Origin: an uncultured Muribaculaceae bacterium
GTDB taxonomy: Bacteria > Bacteroidota > Bacteroidia > Bacteroidales > Muribaculaceae
Assembly (NCBI GenBank): GCA_910585285.1
Contig: CAJUDL010000014.1
Span: forward strand, 1 to 64,000
Reading direction: 5' to 3'
Length of the DNA: 64,000 bases
A program made the translations under genes and the position numbers. Under the pieces are notes generated by a model that ran no database searches, was not told the origin of the DNA, and saw only the letters and a list, made by a program, of their open reading frames with translations. Below are positions 53,835-62,254 of this stretch, in pieces; within the stretch, counting starts at the first letter, position 1; each line of letters opens with the position of its first letter.

Positions 53835-54761
53835 TCATATCATAGCAACTGCTGAATGATATTTTGCAACGTTGGATGCTTTCTTGATCGCTTTCCAAGC
53901 CTTTCTGCCTATCTCTTCTTCAGCATATTCCCAGAATGGTTTTATCTTCGACAGGATCTGCGAATCGCCGCACAGCGTAGATTCATAATGATGAAGCAAA
54001 CTGCCATGAAACTTCAGCATCTTCTCCAAACGATCTTCCCTGGTCCATTCCTTACCCTCTTCACATTCCACTATCAATGACGGACGTCCGAGAACTCCTC
54101 TTGCCATCATTACACCCGCAATTTCTGGGAAACGTCTCCGGATATCAACAATGTCACGTGGTGTTTTCAATTCTCCATTGAATATAACGGGATGCTCACA
54201 CATTTTCAAGAACTCTTCAAAACAGTCACAATATAGATCCCCTCCATATTGCTGACGGGCAACACGCGGGTGTAGCGTCACCTGCGTCAAAGGCATATCA
54301 TTAATCGCATCGATGACTATCTTCCATTCATCCGGTTCGGCATAACCCAGACGCATCTTCAATGAAAACTCTGTTCCCGGAAACTCTTTAAGTAGTTCCG
54401 GAATTTTATGATATTCTTCGGTGTTGCGGATAAAACCTGCGCCACGCCCTTTTGCAGTCTGCAACGGGAAGGGACACCCCGTATTAAGGTCGATTCTTCG
54501 CGCGCCATTCTTTACAAGTCCTTCCACAAGCGGACGCAATTCAGACATGTCGCGAAAAATCACCTGCGGAACGACATAATGATTCTCATTCAGTTCCGAC
54601 GTGAAATCCTTGAGATCATGTTTTCGGAACTCTCCCCTCTCAAGACGTATAAACGGGGTGTAGTAACATTGATTACCACCATATATATCCCTGTGGAAAT
54701 GCCTCCAGGCAGCATCGGTATGCCCCTGAACCGGAGCCACGTCTATCTTAAACTTTGTCAT
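53835..54761 (-). CDS. tRNA-dihydrouridine synthase
   Basis: Reduces uridine to dihydrouridine in tRNA with FMN and NADPH. The 308-residue protein starts with DVAPVQGHTDAAWR (FMN-binding PM-type motif), has the catalytic Cys in LNTGCPFPLQTAKGRGAGF, and MRLGY and ARGVLGRPSLI of the TIM barrel. The Cys-Pro-Phe sequence and reduced C-terminal domain recall DusC; the exact positions modified are uncertain. It lies 2 bases after the DMT gene stop, in one operon. Confidence 0.88.
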   Translation of the reverse strand: MTKFKIDVAPVQGHTDAAWRHFHRDIYGGNQCYYTPFIRLERGEFRKHDLKDFTSELNENHYVVPQVIFRDMSELRPLVEGLVKNGARRIDLNTGCPFPLQTAKGRGAGFIRNTEEYHKIPELLKEFPGTEFSLKMRLGYAEPDEWKIVIDAINDMPLTQVTLHPRVARQQYGGDLYCDCFEEFLKMCEHPVIFNGELKTPRDIVDIRRRFPEIAGVMMARGVLGRPSLIVECEEGKEWTREDRLEKMLKFHGSLLHHYESTLCGDSQILSKIKPFWEYAEEEIGRKAWKAIKKASNVAKYHSAVAMI

Positions 54762-54763
54762 GA

Positions 54764-55141
54764 TTATTTAGTAGGTAAAAAAGCAAAAACCACGGCTGCA
54801 ACAAGGCATAGATACGACATTGCGTGATTCCACTGGAATTTCTGACCCTGAAAACATATTACCGCAATGATGGTGAAGACAGTAAGCGTGATCACCTCCT
54901 GAATGACTTTCAATTGAAATAGTGAAAACGGACCTCCGTTATCCTTGAATCCGATTTTATTCGCAGGAACCATAAAACAATATTCAAGCAGGGCTATACC
55001 CCAGGAAAACAATATGACCACAAACAATGGCCAGTTTTTCGATATTCCGCTGGCACTTAGTTTGAGATGTCCATACCATGCAAATGTCATAAAGACGTTA
55101 GAAATAACCAATAATAAAACTGTTATTAATGCCGCTTTCAT
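54764..55141 (-). CDS. DMT-superfamily membrane protein (DUF486)
   Basis: The start at the ATG at 55141 gives 125 residues with four membrane helices: MKAALITVLLLVISNVFMTFAWYGHLK, a second pair around LFVVILFSWGIALLEYCFMVPANKIG, and a last helix near the C-terminus. These features fit the DUF486 (DMT) family of small membrane proteins with no known substrate. An ATG at 55237 would extend it by 32 residues but would cover the promoter at 55174-55207. Confidence 0.85.
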   Translation of the reverse strand: MKAALITVLLLVISNVFMTFAWYGHLKLSASGISKNWPLFVVILFSWGIALLEYCFMVPANKIGFKDNGGPFSLFQLKVIQEVITLTVFTIIAVICFQGQKFQWNHAMSYLCLVAAVVFAFLPTK

Positions 55142-55168
55142 TGTTGTGTAACAAGTTATTCGAAAATA

Positions 55169-55203
55169 TTTGACAAAATTACAATTAATTTTTTGTAATT
55201 TTG
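55169..55203 (+). promoter_or_regulatory. Promoter for flavodiiron gene
   Basis: TTTG at 55169-55172, 23-nt spacer, TAATTTTG at 55196-55203. The leader is about 35 nt. It overlaps the minus-strand promoter of the DMT-dus operon almost completely. Confidence 0.62.
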
Positions 55204-55207
55204 CAAA
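55174..55207 (-). promoter_or_regulatory. Promoter for DMT-dus operon
   Basis: Minus-strand TTTG at 55204-55207, 22-nt spacer, TAATTTTG at 55174-55181. It is interlocked with the plus-strand promoter, so only one polymerase can bind at a time. Confidence 0.6.
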
Positions 55208-55242
55208 CGAACATATGAAAAGGATATAATTTTTCATTAATC

Positions 55243-56448
55243 ATGAATATTCAAGAGATTGTAAAAGATATATTTTATGTTGGGGTCAACGACCGAGTTA
55301 AACATAAATTCGAAGCGCTGTGGCCACTCCCTTACGGTGTAAGCTACAATTCCTACATTGTGGCAGGAACTGAAAAGCTGGCTCTTATCGACACTGTATG
55401 TATCGAAGAGGTTCGCGAATATTTCAACAACATCAATTCTATAGCAGGAAGCCGTCGTATCGACTATCTTGTTATCAACCATATGGAACCCGATCACTCC
55501 GGCTCCATACCGGAAATAGTGCTTGCATATCCCGATATAAAGATTGTCGGAAATTCAAAGACCATTGACATGATAAAGGGGTTTTACCACATCGATGATC
55601 CCGAAAGATATCTTGAAGTAAAGGATGGCGACACTATCGACCTAGGTGAACATACGTTGAAATTCTATCTCACCCCTATGGTCCACTGGCCCGAGACGAT
55701 GATGACATATGTCGAAGATCTCAAGGTGCTTTTTTCCGGAGATGCGTTCGGCACGTTCGGTGCTCTCAACGGGGCGGTGATTGACCGTGATATGGAAACT
55801 GATGTTTACGTAGCGGAGATGTATCGTTATTATTCCAACATTGTGGGTAAATACGGACGCTTCGTGCAAAAGGCGATCGAAAAACTCTCTGGTCTCGAGT
55901 TCTCTTACATTTGTTCTACTCACGGTCCCGTATGGAATGAAAAAATTCCTGAAATCGTTGAACTTTATTCACGCCTTGCAGCTTATAAAAGTGAACCGGG
56001 CGTTGTGATCGTTTACGGATCAATGTATGGCAACACTGCTGAAGTGGCTGAGATGATAGCACGAGAGATTTCAGCCCTGGGGGTGAAGCGCATAATTATA
56101 CACAATGCATCGCATTCAGATATGAGCGACATGATTACCGACGCGTTCCGTTACGAAACACTCATCGTTGGTTCGGCAACATATTCAATGCGCCTTTTCC
56201 CGCCTGTCGAAACATTCATGAATGCAATGGAGACTCGCGAAATAAAAAACAAGGTGTTTGCGACTTTCGGCAACTTCACGTGGGCACCTGGTGCCGTTAC
56301 GGGCAAGTTGAATGAGTATTCCGAACGCATGAAACTCCCTGTCTGCACTTCAATGCTCATAAAACAGTCTTCAGGTGCCACCACCCCGGATGAGGTGCGT
56401 GAATTTGCTCGCATGGTCGTGAATGCCATGGAGGCAAAAGAGAAATAG
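55243..56448 (+). CDS. Flavodiiron protein (A-type flavoprotein, FprA-like)
   Basis: Reduces oxygen to water, and possibly nitric oxide, in anaerobes. The 401-residue protein has an N-terminal beta-lactamase-like domain with the di-iron site NHMEPDHSG (His80-x-Glu82-x-Asp84-His85), His in PMVHWPETM and Asp in SGDAFG. The C-terminal flavodoxin domain has YGSMYGNTAEVAE and an FGNFTWAPGA-type flavin loop. Complete. Together with reverse rubrerythrin it gives defence against oxygen and peroxide. Confidence 0.95.
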   Translation: MNIQEIVKDIFYVGVNDRVKHKFEALWPLPYGVSYNSYIVAGTEKLALIDTVCIEEVREYFNNINSIAGSRRIDYLVINHMEPDHSGSIPEIVLAYPDIKIVGNSKTIDMIKGFYHIDDPERYLEVKDGDTIDLGEHTLKFYLTPMVHWPETMMTYVEDLKVLFSGDAFGTFGALNGAVIDRDMETDVYVAEMYRYYSNIVGKYGRFVQKAIEKLSGLEFSYICSTHGPVWNEKIPEIVELYSRLAAYKSEPGVVIVYGSMYGNTAEVAEMIAREISALGVKRIIIHNASHSDMSDMITDAFRYETLIVGSATYSMRLFPPVETFMNAMETREIKNKVFATFGNFTWAPGAVTGKLNEYSERMKLPVCTSMLIKQSSGATTPDEVREFARMVVNAMEAKEK

Positions 56449-56460
56449 ATCTGAGTCATT

Positions 56461-57084
56461 ATGGATATTAAAGAGGAGAAAGAGGTATTGGAAATAGAAT
56501 CCCATCCGTGGCCACCTTTCATTCCGGAAGGTGCAAAAGTGCTTATTATGGGAACTTTTCCACCGCAATCAAAGCGATGGAACATGGATTTCTATTATCC
56601 TAATCGCACTAATGATTTCTGGAAAATATGCGGGCTGCTTTTTTGTGGCAACAAAGATGCACTTCTTAAGGAAGACGGCAAGAATTATGATGTCAACAAG
56701 ATTCGCGAACTGATGACCGACAAACATATCGCGCTTAATGACACTGTCAGAAAAGCCCGCAGATTGAAAGGAAACGCAAGCGACAAGTTTCTTGATGTCG
56801 TAGAACCAGTGCCACTCTTCACTCTTCTCTCCGAGATGCCGGAATGTCAAACTGTTGTTACAACCGGAGAAAAGGCAGCCGGAATAATTGCAGAGCTTAC
56901 GAACACAGAAATCCCCAAAATGGGAGAAATGGTCACAGCTTCCATTCCTGCCCGTGATGGCAGCGATAGTAATGAAATCCTTGAAATATGGCGCATGCCT
57001 TCTACCAGTCGTGCATATCCCCTCGCCGTGGAGCGTAAAGCCGAATATTACGGGCGCATGTTCCGTCATCTCCACATCCTATGA
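56461..57084 (+). CDS. Uracil-DNA-glycosylase-family protein
   Basis: A 207-residue protein of the uracil-DNA-glycosylase superfamily, mismatch-specific-like group. Motif A appears as VLIMGTFPPQSKRW with YYPNRTNDFW following, and motif B as WRMPSTSRAYPL near residue 185. It may remove damaged or mismatched bases; specificity is unclear. It lies 12 bases after the flavodiiron gene, so the two are probably co-transcribed, which would pair oxygen defence with DNA repair. Confidence 0.8.
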   Translation: MDIKEEKEVLEIESHPWPPFIPEGAKVLIMGTFPPQSKRWNMDFYYPNRTNDFWKICGLLFCGNKDALLKEDGKNYDVNKIRELMTDKHIALNDTVRKARRLKGNASDKFLDVVEPVPLFTLLSEMPECQTVVTTGEKAAGIIAELTNTEIPKMGEMVTASIPARDGSDSNEILEIWRMPSTSRAYPLAVERKAEYYGRMFRHLHIL

Positions 57085-57088
57085 CACA

Positions 57089-57137
57089 ATTAAACATTAC
57101 ACATTGAAAATTACTCATTACACATTAAACATTAAAC
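57089..57137. repeat. Seven tandem heptamers before dedA
   Basis: Seven uninterrupted 7-base units (ATTAAAC three times, ATTACAC twice, ATTGAAA, ATTACTC) fill the gap between the glycosylase stop at 57084 and the DedA start region (GTG 57141 / ATG 57150). This is the longest tract in the window. Confidence 0.94.
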
Positions 57138-57149
57138 GAAGTGCTTGAC

Positions 57150-57812
57150 ATGATACCTTTGGCGATCTTTGACGCCAGTGAATTTTTCCAATGGTTTGTT
57201 GACCATGCGAGTTATCTTTTTGTATTCATCTTTATGGTGATAGAAAGCAGTTTCATACCCTTTCCATCTGAGGTAATTGTCCCACCTGCCGCTTATCTGG
57301 CTTGCACCAACACCGGAGTTGGCAGCAATATGAATATTTTCATGGTCGTTGTCGTGGCAACCCTTGGAGCTCTTGTTGGAGCATTTATTAATTATTACCT
57401 CGCACTTTGGATTGGACGCCCTGTAGTGTATCGTTTTGCGGACAGCCGTCTGGGTCATGCGTGCCTGATCGACAGGGCGAAGGTTGACAAGGCTGAGAAA
57501 TATTTCGACAAACATGGCGCGGTCTCCACATTTGTTGGCAGACTTATTCCAGCCATACGCCAGCTTATATCAATCCCCGCAGGAATATCCAGAATGAATG
57601 TGGCTCAATTCGCCATCTTCACATCTCTTGGGGCATTAGTTTGGAACGCTATACTTGCAGGCTTAGGCTACTGGCTCTCCCTTCACGTATCTCCCGATAT
57701 GCTCTTTGAGAAGGTAGAAGAATACAACCGCTATCTCACCTGGGCAGGCTACGGACTCTTTGCAATCTGCGTGATCTATATCCTGTACAACGCTTTCCGC
57801 AAAAAGAAATAG
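57150..57812 (+). CDS. DedA-family membrane protein
   Basis: A 220-residue integral membrane protein of the DedA/VTT family, now linked to flipping of undecaprenyl phosphate or other phospholipids. It has the family signatures ESSFIPFPSEVIVPPAAYLA and RFIGRLIPAIRQLISIPAG-like FVGRLIPAIRQLISIPAGISRM, with about five helices. A GTG at 57141 would add three residues. It is followed by a terminator. Confidence 0.92.
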   Translation: MIPLAIFDASEFFQWFVDHASYLFVFIFMVIESSFIPFPSEVIVPPAAYLACTNTGVGSNMNIFMVVVVATLGALVGAFINYYLALWIGRPVVYRFADSRLGHACLIDRAKVDKAEKYFDKHGAVSTFVGRLIPAIRQLISIPAGISRMNVAQFAIFTSLGALVWNAILAGLGYWLSLHVSPDMLFEKVEEYNRYLTWAGYGLFAICVIYILYNAFRKKK

Positions 57813-57912
57813 AATTACATAAAAGAGTTTATCAGATGCAAATATGACTGAGCGGATATTTATTCCCATCAAACAAATAAACTCATAAACTGCATACCGA
57901 GCGATTAAACTT

Positions 57913-57953
57913 ATAAACTTATAAACTTCAACTTTCCGCTTGCGAAAGTTGAA
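57913..57953. repeat. Dispersed repeat A, copy 2 (inverted)
   Basis: A 41-bp copy, inverted relative to 24169-24209, with 40 of 41 bases identical. It starts with octamer units ATAAACTT and contains an 10-bp hairpin (TTCAACTTTC / GAAAGTTGAA). Confidence 0.9.
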
Positions 57954-57963
57954 TTAACAAAAT

Positions 57964-58005
57964 AAAATCGATTTATCCTTATCCGATAAATCGATTTTTT
58001 ATTTT
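57964..58005 (+). terminator. Intrinsic terminator after dedA
   Basis: A 14-bp perfect stem (AAAATCGATTTATC / GATAAATCGATTTT, 7-nt loop) followed by TTATTTT. It lies 151 bases after the dedA stop, beyond repeat A, and also ends the XRE gene from the other side. Confidence 0.8.
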
Positions 58006-58008
58006 CAG

Positions 58009-58051
58009 GCGAAGCTGGTTGAGTGAAGGCTCCTTGGTGCTTCGTATGTCG
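58009..58051. repeat. Dispersed repeat B, copy 2
   Basis: A 43-bp sequence matching 25345-25387 at 37 positions in the same orientation. It lies 7 bases after the XRE stop. CGAAGC and GCTTCG at its ends form a stem. Confidence 0.85.
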
Positions 58052-58058
58052 ACAGAAT

Positions 58059-58571
58059 CTATTTCCCCGGATAAAACGTCTCAAAGGTAGAATCGTCGTA
58101 ATAAACGGTGATCTGGACAACTTTTCGGGGATTTTTACGCATTTTTTCTATTTCCCTCTGAAGTTCCGAGTTTTTTAAATCTGCCTGAATCCCGTTATTC
58201 ATACGGGATGAAGCAATATTTTGACCTTCATTTAACGCCGCGAGAGTGGAATATTTGTCAAAATCCGACTCTCTGGGCGAGTTTTTAGGCTGCTCGCTAA
58301 ATAAATTAGGAAGTCCATCTTCAGACTGCTCTTCATTCGGCAAGGGCATCAACATTTCCCCTTCACCAAACAAAAGCCACAAGACCGATAGGCGAGGGAA
58401 CGCCGTGTGAATCTGTCCGACTATGACATCGGATATTTTCTTATTTCTCCCTGTTAGGATCTGTGAAAGGCTTGGACGAGGGATGCCGCACTGATCAGCA
58501 AACTGAGAGTTGGTAAGACCCATCTCATCCATGAACCCTTTTAGACGAATTGCAACATTATCCTCAATCAT
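58059..58571 (-). CDS. XRE-family transcriptional regulator
   Basis: A 170-residue regulator. The N-terminal helix-turn-helix spans about 8-60 (LTNSQFADQCGIPRPSLSQILTGRNKKISDVIVGQI), followed by LSVLWLLFGEGEM, typical of phage-repressor-like XRE proteins in Bacteroidota. A flexible middle (75-135) and a C-terminal basic helix plus KVVQITVYYDDSTFETFYPGK strand pair follow. The target is unknown, but TTTGCA motifs overlap its own promoter, which suggests autoregulation. Confidence 0.85.
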   Translation of the reverse strand: MIEDNVAIRLKGFMDEMGLTNSQFADQCGIPRPSLSQILTGRNKKISDVIVGQIHTAFPRLSVLWLLFGEGEMLMPLPNEEQSEDGLPNLFSEQPKNSPRESDFDKYSTLAALNEGQNIASSRMNNGIQADLKNSELQREIEKMRKNPRKVVQITVYYDDSTFETFYPGK

Positions 58572-59261
58572 AAGCCGTTTTTTGATTTATAAATTCAGAC
58601 TGCAAATGTAACTATTTATTTGCAAATTGCAAATTCTAAACAGCAAATTTTAAAATTTAATTCTTTGAATTTATCTTTTACCAATGTAATTTACAATTTG
58701 CAATCATATATGTAAATCTTCTAATACTCATAGGTTTAATGCAATTATCAACTATTATTCAGCAATATAGTTGCAATTAAACAATATGCGCCGTATTAAA
58801 TTCTAAATAATAGACAAATTCCATCAATCTACTTTAACATTTTATTATAACATACATTAAATCATATATTTAATATCAATGTTAATGGATATTAACGACC
58901 ATTATTTGCATTTTAATTCAATTTGCAATTAATAATTTTAATGTATTTGCATTATAATATCTTCAAATAGCTCCAAAATATGAATTATGATTTGTTATTT
59001 ACATACGGAACAACAGCAGCGATTTACAGAAATTAATTCAAATATCTACATCCATTATTGTAAATAGGCTGGCTGTTTGAATTTCTCATTATCATTATGT
59101 TCCAATTTGACCAATTTGCAAATCACTCAATTAACCGCTCCCTCATCTATTTTTTTAAATAGAAATTTTTCTGAGCATCTTTTACGCGAGAGTTCTGTAA
59201 ACCCGTATAATCAATCATATTTTGATACATATTCAATTCTCAAAGCCTTATTTACATAACA
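58572..59261. other. Long AT-rich non-coding region with TTTGCA motif cluster
   Basis: No convincing gene in about 690 bp between the XRE gene and the terminator of the GNAT gene. The motif TTTGCA or its complement TGCAAA/TGCAAT recurs near 58601, 58621, 58628, 58697, 58739, 58772, 58905, 58922, 58945 and 59115, with the full palindrome ATTTGCAAAT at 59114-59123. This is far above chance for such an AT-rich stretch. Confidence 0.75.
58603..58633 (-). promoter_or_regulatory. XRE promoter overlapped by TTTGCA motifs
   Basis: Minus-strand TTTG at 58630-58633, 19-nt spacer, TACATTTG at 58603-58610. TTTGCA units at 58601-58607, 58621-58627 and 58628-58634 cover both promoter elements, as expected for an operator. 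Confidence 0.62.
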
Positions 59262-59304
59262 AAACAGAGGTAAAATCCCCATATCCATGATTTTACCTCT
59301 GTTT
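59262..59304 (-). terminator. Hairpin terminator after GNAT gene
   Basis: A 16-bp perfect stem (59262-59277 with 59289-59304, 11-nt loop), followed on the minus strand by TGTTATG after an arm ending in TTT. It lies 64 bases after the GNAT stop. The U-tract is weak. Confidence 0.72.
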
Positions 59305-59367
59305 GCAAATTTTAATTTAAATTCTCAAATTAGAAAATTATATTTGAAATTTCAATTTTCATAGTTT

Positions 59368-60642
59368 CTAATCGAGCATAAGGTTGATCGTTCCTGCCAA
59401 TGGAGGAAGAGAAAGCACCTCCTCTATTATTGGATCGGAATCAGGACGACGGAATAATATCTCCGCCACTTCTTTTCGATTCATGACATCAACAGGATTT
59501 TCCGATTCACCATCTGCAGAAGATATTTCTTCGTAATACAATTTTCCATCTTTAGCTCGGAATCTCTCAAATTTACCGTTTTTATCATTTTTCACGAGAA
59601 TCGAATATTTTAAATCGCTCCTCTCTCCGGCTTGAAATTTTAGAATCTCGTGAAGATTCAAAATTCGAGCCATCCCATACACTTCCGAATGGGCAACCGG
59701 ATCATATACGCGTTCACTCATACCAACAGCTCCGGCAGCCGGAGCCTCCGGCAAAGCCGCGCCATAATATGGCGACCAGAGTCCTGAAGATTCCGACTTC
59801 ACAGGATAGCGACAAAGCGTTATGCCACGCAAAGGATAATCCTTTTTGATTTCACTTAACATCCGATAATAACTACACCTGTCGGCGGCAATAAGAAGAT
59901 AGACCGATACGGTATTCTCACAGATGGCAGTAAAAGCGACTCCGGTTATCCGGTTTTCATAATTCAGACAATAATATAAGCAGCCCTCGGAAATGATACA
60001 TTCTTTGATTGCCACAGAAAGATCTTTGGAACTATGCAAGATCCCCAGATCTTTTCCTGAAAGTTCCCATTCCATTATATAGGATATGACACGATCGATC
60101 TCGTCTTCCGTTAATACAGGCATATGAGATATCTTCTTACATATGATCCGTTCGCAATAGCGCCGTTTTATTCCGCTCACCCTATCATCTTCTCCATTCA
60201 GTATGTTTTCATATTCGAGGTTAAAATCGTGAACAGACGTATATCGATCCTTTATACGATAAAATGCATTTACAAACCCATGATCTTTATAATACCGTTG
60301 CAATCCTACATCAGCAGGAATAAGAAACAAGAATGAATATTCGGAGGTCAGCATCCTCTCGGCGAGCCTGTCTATCATGCCGCTCATGATACCCTTTCTG
60401 CGATACTCCGGATCAGTGGCAAGTCCACATAGATACAAACCATGCAACCGGTTCCTCCCGTTTCCAAAACAATACGGCACAGCCATCATTGCAGACACAA
60501 CTCGCCCGTCTCTCTCTTCATATTCCACAAATTCGGGATTGAAATACGCATCAAAAACGAGATTTATATATTCATCGGAATCATGGAAAGTATCCTTCCA
60601 CAATCGCATCATTTCTTTTCTTATATCGGCATCATTCATCAT
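59368..60642 (-). CDS. GNAT-family N-acetyltransferase, Eis-like
   Basis: Starting at the ATG at 60642, it has 424 residues; a frame to 60714 would add 24 residues without support. The N-terminal GNAT domain carries the acetyl-CoA loop LATDPEYRRKGIMSGMIDRLAERM and FLIPADVGLQRYYKDHGF. A second, degenerate GNAT fold and a C-terminal sterol-carrier-like part follow, as in Eis/YhhY-like enzymes. The acetyl acceptor is unknown. A single gene with its own terminator. Confidence 0.8.
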   Translation of the reverse strand: MMNDADIRKEMMRLWKDTFHDSDEYINLVFDAYFNPEFVEYEERDGRVVSAMMAVPYCFGNGRNRLHGLYLCGLATDPEYRRKGIMSGMIDRLAERMLTSEYSFLFLIPADVGLQRYYKDHGFVNAFYRIKDRYTSVHDFNLEYENILNGEDDRVSGIKRRYCERIICKKISHMPVLTEDEIDRVISYIMEWELSGKDLGILHSSKDLSVAIKECIISEGCLYYCLNYENRITGVAFTAICENTVSVYLLIAADRCSYYRMLSEIKKDYPLRGITLCRYPVKSESSGLWSPYYGAALPEAPAAGAVGMSERVYDPVAHSEVYGMARILNLHEILKFQAGERSDLKYSILVKNDKNGKFERFRAKDGKLYYEEISSADGESENPVDVMNRKEVAEILFRRPDSDPIIEEVLSLPPLAGTINLMLD

Positions 60643-60743
60643 AAAAGATATTGACAAGTGTTTGTTAGATATATTAGAGATAGAAGTTAAATACTTGCAT
60701 CCATTCCTTATCAAGAAAACATGTTTTTACCGATATTTGTTTC

Positions 60744-60783
60744 AAAAAAATTCGGATCGATATTGAGAATATCGACCCGAATT
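60744..60783 (-). terminator. Intrinsic terminator after small His-rich gene
   Basis: A 16-bp stem with one mismatch (60749-60764 with 60768-60783, loop GAG) is followed on the minus strand by seven T. It lies 25 bases after the stop of the 56-residue gene at 60809. Confidence 0.88.
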
Positions 60784-60808
60784 ATTCATGATTGATTCGA
60801 AATAACGG

Positions 60809-60979
60809 TTAGAGGAGTTTACGATGCTCATGTTTCTCGATGGCACGATGAACTTTATGAATTTCCTTCACCATGCATACCCCCACAGCAACAGTTGCTG
60901 CAGAAAGAACAACTTTCGCAATCTTCAATCCTAATTTCACGCCATAATGACAATGGCTATGTTCATTCTCGTGACTCAT
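60809..60979 (-). CDS. Small His-rich membrane-associated protein, 56 residues
   Basis: A short gene from an ATG at 60979 to a stop at 60809. It begins MSHENEHSHCHYGVKLGLK, with five His and a Cys in the first 12 residues, then a weakly hydrophobic helix (KVVLSAATVAVGVCMVKEI) and a second basic, His-containing tail ending EHEHRKLL-like. A strong terminator follows directly, which supports real expression. It may bind a metal such as nickel, zinc or copper; no family is recognised. Confidence 0.7.
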   Translation of the reverse strand: MSHENEHSHCHYGVKLGLKIAKVVLSAATVAVGVCMVKEIHKVHRAIEKHEHRKLL

Positions 60980-61156
60980 AATAATTGTGTTTTTTATAGT
61001 TAAAATTAAGCCATATCGGAGCCGGATATTTGAAATCTTCCGAAAACCGAATTCATCTATAAGAACACCCCTAATCTTTCTTTAGTTCATTCGAACTTTT
61101 TATATGGTCAATGTATTTTACTATAAAGGAAATTCCACAAAGGGAAAGTGTTAACT

Positions 61157-62254
61157 ATGTCTAATCATCGACCCATAACGTTCGACCGTGTGATTCGGGT
61201 GCTTGTAACGCTCGCTGTGCTCGGCGTGGCGATATGGCTGATCGACATATTGCGCAACGTGCTGCTCCCGTTTTGCGTGGCATGCCTGATTTCATATCTG
61301 CTCGAACCCGTGGTGGAATTCCAGCAGAAACATCTGCATCTCAAACACCGGTTTATTCCGGTGCTCCTCACCCTTCTTGAAGCGACCTTGATCGTCGGTG
61401 CACTCGCCTATTTTTTCATCCCTTCAGCTATTGATGAAATCACTCAGCTGGATGCCATAGTGAAGACAACCTCCGCCAACGATGCAGCATCCTCCATTCT
61501 GCCCCCGGAGATTTATGAATACTTTAAAAGGTATTTCAGCTACGAAAACATATCGCAGTATCTGAGTGGAAGCCGCATTGAAGCCGTGCTCAATAAAAGC
61601 ACAACGGTGCTTGCTGCCACTATTGATTTTCTCATGCACACAATAGAATGGCTTCTGACATTCATATACGTGATATTCATCCTCCTCGACTATAAACGTC
61701 TGATGCGAGGTTTCAGACTCGCCGTGCCGCCTAAATATCGTAAAAAGACATATCCCGTGCTCGACGACATAAAGGATAATATGGACCGATATTTCCGCAG
61801 CCAGGCAGTAATTGCAGGCTGCGCCGCAATATTTTATTGCATTGGATTCTCAATCGTTGGTCTGCCACTCTCAATTGTGATGGGAATAACGGTAGGGATT
61901 TTGTACATGATACCATATTTTCAGTATGTCACCCTTATTCCTGTGATAATACTGTGTTATATCTATTCCATGACGGGAGCTTGCGAATTCTGGCCCGAAT
62001 TTGGGAAATGTATCGCTGTTTACGTCATAAGCCAATGCATATGCGACTATCTCCTCACCCCGAAGATAATGGGCAAATCCCTCGGCATGAATCCGGCAAT
62101 AATCCTCCTCTCTTTATCCGTCTGGGGCACGTTGCTGGGCATAATCGGCATGATAATCGCTCTCCCCGTCACTGCCCTTTTGATTGCTTATTATAAGCAA
62201 TATGTCCTCGCCGAGCCGTCCGACTCAACAGAGCCCGCTCCCCCATCCCCATAA
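61157..62254 (+). CDS. AI-2E family transporter (YdiK/PerM-like)
   Basis: The ATG at 61157 gives 365 residues; a GTG at 61148 is possible. About seven or eight membrane helices, with the family's soluble insertion between helices 2 and 3 and the C-terminal motifs LPLSIVMGITVGILYMIPYFQ and SQCICDYLLTPKIMGKSLGMNP. Family members export diverse small molecules or ions; the name AI-2E comes from one early study. The DUF308 gene follows after 46 bases. Confidence 0.88.
   Translation: MSNHRPITFDRVIRVLVTLAVLGVAIWLIDILRNVLLPFCVACLISYLLEPVVEFQQKHLHLKHRFIPVLLTLLEATLIVGALAYFFIPSAIDEITQLDAIVKTTSANDAASSILPPEIYEYFKRYFSYENISQYLSGSRIEAVLNKSTTVLAATIDFLMHTIEWLLTFIYVIFILLDYKRLMRGFRLAVPPKYRKKTYPVLDDIKDNMDRYFRSQAVIAGCAAIFYCIGFSIVGLPLSIVMGITVGILYMIPYFQYVTLIPVIILCYIYSMTGACEFWPEFGKCIAVYVISQCICDYLLTPKIMGKSLGMNPAIILLSLSVWGTLLGIIGMIIALPVTALLIAYYKQYVLAEPSDSTEPAPPSP

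Noticed and set aside
59077..59259. A 60-codon open frame in the AT-rich region
   Set aside because: Composition is that of random AT-rich sequence, with no family resemblance and no promoter. It is treated as chance.
58572..59261. Chromosomal replication origin
   Set aside because: The TTTGCA array is iteron-like, but no DnaA boxes of the TTATCCACA type and no dnaA or replication gene lie nearby.
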